From Ianthella basta (Eukaryota; Porifera; Demospongiae; Verongiida; Ianthellidae), in contig OZ025871.1 of NCBI GenBank assembly GCA_964019415.1, positions 5,764,213 through 5,828,212 on the forward strand: a stretch of DNA of 64,000 bases, read 5' to 3'. Position 1 is the first letter of the stretch. Each line of letters opens with the position of its first letter. Under the pieces are notes generated by a model that made no database searches, had not been told where the DNA came from, and worked only from the letters and a program-made list of their open reading frames with translations. Both the position numbers and the translations under genes were made by a program. Below, in pieces: positions 62,801 through 64,000 of the stretch.

Positions 62801-63559
62801 GGCAAAAGTCCCTATTAAATGCAGCCAGTGATTCCCTCCCTCTATCATCTTAAACATCCAGACAGCTGTCCATCCAAAGATGGACAGCTGTCTGTGGCTC
62901 TCTCTTTTAGGATGTTAGGACTTCCAGAGTTTTGATGTGCAACTTATGCTTTTGGGGATCATCCCTCTGCAGAAACGTTTCTGCCCGAGATCTTAGTCTT
63001 CACCATCTGCTGACCCATTATGATGAACTGCATCTGTGTTAGATTGTGCTTGGTTCAATTCAACATCCTCTAGTTCCCTTGGAACCTGTCCCAGCTCTTT
63101 AATCAAGTTGCTAATCGAATCCATTTGTCACCTTCAAAGAAGCAGCACAGACATTGGTGGTTCATTGGTGGTTCAATAACAGCCTGAATGAAAGCATAGC
63201 TGCTTAGCCTTCACTCCTTCTTCTGTCTCATTGTAAGCCGTCCCTCCTTTCACCACCTCCTGCTCTCACAGACTACATAATCTAGAAAGTTCATATGCTC
63301 ATGTGTACTTCACCTCCTTGCTCACTGCAGAGCCTGAGCCGTGACCTTCTGGACAAGATGGCTACATCACTAGCTCAGGACAAGACAATGACAAAGCTGG
63401 AATTGACTGGTTATGATGTCTTTGGGCGCACCAGCCTAACAGCTAAGGAAGATGTCAAGATATTCACCCACCAACTCCTGTTGGGCCTCAGCAACAACAC
63501 TGCATTGACAGATTTGTCACTGAGTCTACCACCACAGTGCTGGGACTGGCCTTGTGATG
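44582..63559 (+). CDS. NLR gene C: membrane-like leader, 2A site, CARD/Death-fold, NACHT, LRR-like exon (partial)
   Basis: Model: 44582-44810 (or exon I), 44911-45007, 46053-46191, 46297-46414, 47962-48264, 49820-49887, 56826-58479, 60137-60264, then 63331-63559, with more beyond the window. All junctions are in phase; from the ATG at 44582 to 60264 it sums to 2736 bp, exactly 912 codons. Product order: two hydrophobic segments, a basic linker, a third hydrophobic segment ending in a 2A-like site, a Death-fold domain, NACHT ATPase, winged-helix region, LRR-like module. By family knowledge it is a cytosolic pattern sensor; the leader would be released by ribosome skipping. A terminal exon at 60377 offers an LRR-less end. 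Confidence 0.75.
44911..45007 (+). CDS. Gene C exon III, hydrophobic, 97 bp
   Basis: Acceptor tcaattgtag, donor AAGAG|gtcagt; phase 1 in, phase 2 out. It encodes a Cys-containing part (CRHWKNC) and YIFALTPLSLVIASISV followed by RKR, the look of a transmembrane helix with a positive cytosolic flank. Confidence 0.6.
45600..45845. repeat. Degenerate repeat with ggtgtccactattcag units
   Basis: 45600-45680 (aggacccctataatgtgg...) and 45765-45845 contain short reiterated gtgtccac-attcag tracts. Intronic, no coding role seen. Confidence 0.5.
46053..46191 (+). CDS. Gene C exon IV, basic Cys-containing linker, 139 bp
   Basis: Acceptor tctactttgtag, donor ATACCA|gtgagt; phase 2 in, phase 0 out. It contains MDQVVTNVLTGGLAPQ and AKKGARRKCGCSLK. 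The ATG at 46060 is itself in a good context (gccaaATGG) and could be an internal or alternative start, giving a much shorter leader. Confidence 0.65.
46297..46414 (+). CDS. Gene C exon V: 2A ribosome-skipping peptide
   Basis: Acceptor ctctcctcacag, donor TCAG|gtttgt; phase 0 in, phase 1 out. It encodes a hydrophobic run (LLAQAVSVTFLSLLLILA) that passes directly into GDVEVNPGP, a full match to the 2A consensus D-V/I-E-x-N-P-G|P. The break would fall between Gly and Pro at about 46383/46384, after 184 residues from exon II or 201 from exon I. 2A-like sequences at the N-termini of NLR proteins and in non-LTR elements are known in invertebrates. This one is in frame with a Death-fold and NACHT and has no RT nearby. 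Confidence 0.85.
46667..46800 (+). mobile_element. End of a TIR element related to 38086-38787
   Basis: ttagcctcgttcccaggctg ... gtgttaatt ... aaggacagctggg matches the right end of the 38 kb element (inverted). A possible opposite end is near 47040-47055 (gacagggaacgaag). A C/A homopolymer run follows. Confidence 0.5.
46801..47479. other. Intronic DNA, CpG-richer, no gene assigned
   Basis: Overlapping frames at 47065-47464 have basic, low-information content and no splice context. A short inverted repeat ggggctgccgcaggcagcccc lies at about 47441-47461. Confidence 0.4.
47480..47735. mobile_element. Foldback MITE, ~100 bp arms
   Basis: Left arm (aataataaaaattttctac ... acacagtgga ... ccctacat) and right arm are near-perfect reverse complements around a ~40 bp centre near 47590-47625. 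No coding capacity. Confidence 0.8.
47962..48264 (+). CDS. Gene C exon VI: CARD/Death-fold domain
   Basis: Acceptor cttcaccatag, donor CAAGGAG|gttggt; phase 1 in and out, 101 residues. Amphipathic helices: VSVVLQKYEDEFCEVIE, KCNLLQLVRKGVITQDIERR, DGREILFDHLKHH, SSVEALLEYCKVAYKATGY, then MQKLAEKIMSEL. Leucine spacing and the LV-KGVIT-DIE-RI segment fit a CARD or closely related Death-fold, the standard NLR adaptor-binding domain. Death rather than CARD cannot be excluded. Confidence 0.75.
48265..49819. other. Intron, no gene seen
   Basis: An aaaatggcggcacatgg patch with cacgtgcgcgtg near 48812-48855 is CpG-rich and could be regulatory or transposon-derived. A repeated atgatgagtaaactc motif occurs at 49324 and 49367. 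Confidence 0.45.
49820..49887 (+). CDS. Gene C exon VII, linker, 68 bp
   Basis: Acceptor catactctgcag, donor ATGGAG|gttagc; phase 1 in, phase 0 out. It encodes DDKGGGIGQPGGVSSMPSNR-, a Gly-rich flexible linker between Death-fold and NACHT. Confidence 0.6.
50540..51330 (+). repeat. Pair of ~220 bp direct repeats
   Basis: 50535-50760 and 51100-51325 share gtctgccatctcc-type starts, atgtgggcacc-gggaactgactgt and cttggtg-taagggcact. Same orientation; intronic. Confidence 0.75.
51640..52100 (-). pseudogene. Decayed retroelement ORF, N-terminal type fragment
   Basis: A minus-strand broken frame reads EAFSDATAMESVALKAAMVF then PALVTCL, resembling a conserved segment before RT in some invertebrate retroelement proteins. 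A Pro/Glu/Thr-rich segment lies upstream (52097-51870). Stops and a frameshift are present. Confidence 0.4.
52672..52870. mobile_element. Foldback MITE, ~75 bp arms
   Basis: acaggccaggctaggttga ... caccagt and its reverse complement flank a short centre. Arms have several mismatches. A related right-half sequence recurs near 53140-53195. Confidence 0.7.
53511..54386 (+). pseudogene. Retroelement AP-endonuclease domain
   Basis: 291 residues with GTWNVRSL, LGVSEG, VQVYAPTE, ILGDFNARVG, SILDYFLV and GSDHYLVLL, i.e. the Asn, Glu, Asp-Asn and Ser-Asp-His catalytic motifs of exonuclease-endonuclease-phosphatase domains, all present. It ends at a TAG after HLNRW; the next codons continue in the same frame into the RT part. 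Confidence 0.85.
54387..55709 (+). pseudogene. Retroelement reverse transcriptase, N-terminal two-thirds
   Basis: Same frame as the endonuclease. Motifs: VIVPVHKKGSKVKCENYRGI, GFRKGRSCTDQ, CVDLEKAYDRV (motif A), GVRQGCVMSPWLFNVFMD (motif B). The frame then stops just before motif C because of an indel near 55680. Confidence 0.85.
55700..56386 (+). pseudogene. Reverse transcriptase, C-terminal part (shifted frame)
   Basis: Begins VVLFADDVMLL (motif C, catalytic Asp pair), then MKYLGAILSADG, MLYGSETW and MAYLRRVEGV. The C-terminus is GKRPRGRPRKKWIDSF, an AT-hook-like basic end. A one-base indel before it separates it from the upstream frame. Confidence 0.85.
56826..58479 (+). CDS. Gene C exon VIII: NACHT ATPase and winged-helix region
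   Basis: Acceptor cttctgtatatag, donor AAAG|gtgaac; phase 0 in, phase 1 out, 551 residues. Walker A GAPGVGKST at residues 90-98; Walker B VLLILDGYDEL at about 171-181; sensor-1 DIVLTSRS at about 207-214; GLHSNPVVLSILC (the Pro-containing NACHT motif); and FLHLTIQEFLSAI, the winged-helix motif. All key residues are intact. NACHT proteins oligomerise on ligand sensing by ADP/ATP exchange. It is encoded in a single large exon, as is common for NLRs. Confidence 0.95.
58480..60136. other. Intron, no gene seen
   Basis: AT-rich with no splice-bounded ORF; small shadows only. Confidence 0.55.
60137..60264 (+). CDS. Gene C exon IX, 128 bp NLR module
   Basis: Acceptor gtatccccaacag, donor CACAA|gtgaga; phase 1 in, phase 0 out. 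It shares the VPLDLVV core and position with the 131 bp exons of gene A, one codon shorter and more diverged. Confidence 0.65.
60377..60514 (+). CDS. Possible alternative terminal exon of gene C
   Basis: Acceptor aatgtcattgcag; phase 0 matches exon IX. 45 residues (RYCVPPSLLTVRELTSF..., CTIQSICDTH) then TAG at 60512-60514. Used, it would end the protein at 957 residues without the LRR-like exon at 63331. Confidence 0.45.
   Translation, partial: RYCVPPSLLTVRELTSFTKQDCAILVESNALKINDCTIQSICDTH
60797..61145. mobile_element. MITE with TACCGTATTTCGC-type ends, 349 bp
   Basis: Starts taccgtatatcgcaaaatg and ends catttgcgaaatacggta-like (inverted). The interior is rich in ttcgcgaa and contains aaaatggcggatc. 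TA at the ends is compatible with Tc1/mariner-type insertion. Distinctly higher CpG than the surroundings. Confidence 0.7.
61146..61959. other. Unassigned DNA
   Basis: 61260-61420 is GC-richer (ggggcgagatccttgggac... gcagcgcgtgtaggtg) and looks like an insertion, but no ends were identified. Confidence 0.4.
61960..62206 (+). pseudogene. Retroelement 3' fragment (C-terminus of RT ORF)
   Basis: The frame from about 61967 reads NVLRRVQGVSRMERIRSEHI and ends GRRPRGRPRMRWSDNFK, aligning with the C-terminus of the element at 53461-56400 (LRRVEGVTRMDRVR, PRGRPRKKWIDSF). Diverged, so a related family or older copy, 5' truncated. Confidence 0.75.
62311..62334. repeat. (TTGA)n tail of the retroelement fragment
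   Basis: attgattgattgattgattgg follows the ~105 bp 3' UTR of the fragment, as in the 28.5 kb element. Confidence 0.8.
62360..62404. repeat. Perfect 16 bp hairpin
   Basis: gtctcacacaccagac and its exact reverse complement separated by 13 bases. Confidence 0.85.
62859..62894. repeat. Perfect 16 bp hairpin with 4-base loop
   Basis: cagacagctgtccatc / gatggacagctgtctg. The motif agacagctgtctgtgg also occurs near 11761. Probably a small repeat-derived palindrome. Confidence 0.8.
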
Positions 63560-64000
63560 GTGAGTTGAATGACAGTGTTTGATGTGTCACACTGACCTTG
63601 TAAGCTGTGATCATTGTCTGGATACTGTAATGTGTACAGCTTGTCATACATTGCCTTTAGTGGTCCAGGCTCTCTGCAACTAGTGCTGGTAATGATAATA
63701 ACAAGTGCAGATACTGACTTGAAGGGTCTCAAACTGTTCTCCTTACAACCTGCACTGTGTGCTACCTGGGTCCTAGTGTTTCATATTGTTGTAGCTTTCT
63801 AGTTGTTTGTGACAGCTTGATATTGTCCACTTGTGGTTTGATGTACTATTCACTCACACACCTGTCATTTCACTAGGAAACTTACATACATGGTATTAAT
63901 GCAAGTAGAGATTCACTCACTTGTTGTTGATGTAATAGTAATAGTACGTAGTAGGTAATTGTACTTGACTGCCAACCATGGTACAACCCATGCAGTTCCA
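63196..64000 (+). repeat. Segmental duplicate of 12052-12870
   Basis: Same order and orientation as the gene A block, introns included. The duplication is cut by the window edge, so its true length is unknown. Confidence 0.85.
63331..63559 (+). CDS. Gene C exon X: LRR-like module, 229 bp
   Basis: Acceptor ctcactgcag, donor gatg|gtgagt; phase 0 in, phase 1 out. Starts SLSRDLLDKM as in gene A's 12190 exon and carries six extra residues around VFGRTSLTAKED. Gene C continues off the right edge. Confidence 0.75.

Overview
This window is animal nuclear DNA. It has many small exons with consensus GT/AG splice sites, long AT-rich and CpG-poor introns, long (GT)n/(CA)n tracts and many transposon remnants. 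There is no bacterial-style operon. The main content is NLR-type innate immune genes (N-terminal Death-fold, NACHT, LRR-like exons) in tandem on the + strand. An expanded NLR family carrying a 2A-like peptide is known from sponges and sea urchins. I favour a demosponge because of the base composition and TAGC-type repeats, but this is tentative.

Layout. 1-1.26 kb: a minus-strand retroelement with a PHD-finger ORF1. 4.07-5.17 kb: a terminal-inverted-repeat element. 6.46-22.63 kb: the 3' part of NLR gene A, eleven phase-compatible exons covering LRR-like modules and then a long disordered tail with a SUMO-interaction-like motif and a basic nuclear-localisation-like segment; its NACHT exon would lie off the left edge. 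24.57-28.24 kb: a partial tandem copy of that tail with a Gln-rich exon and another basic C-terminus. 28.54-30.76 kb: an intact but 5'-truncated non-LTR reverse transcriptase ORF. 30.9-36 kb: a CpG-rich TIR element, weak Pro-rich exon candidates and repeats. 36.2-41.45 kb: two copies of a promoter-like block. 40.1-42.5 kb: two minus-strand exons of a calponin-homology gene, in scrambled order.

41.45-63.56 kb and beyond: NLR gene C. Two alternative hydrophobic first coding exons join a shared exon; then a membrane-like exon, a 2A ribosome-skipping sequence (GDVEVNPGP), a CARD/Death-fold exon, a linker, a 1.65 kb NACHT exon, a short exon and an LRR-like exon. The frame is maintained across every junction proposed. 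A nearly intact endonuclease-RT retroelement sits in the intron before NACHT. The last ~0.8 kb nearly repeats 12.05-12.87 kb, introns included, so genes A and C are recent tandem paralogues.

The most notable points are the 2A site downstream of about 185-200 residues of membrane-like sequence in an NLR, alternative first exons fed by duplicated promoters, and an NLR tail with nuclear-type motifs that is itself duplicated and diverging. All splice models are read by eye and have no transcript support.
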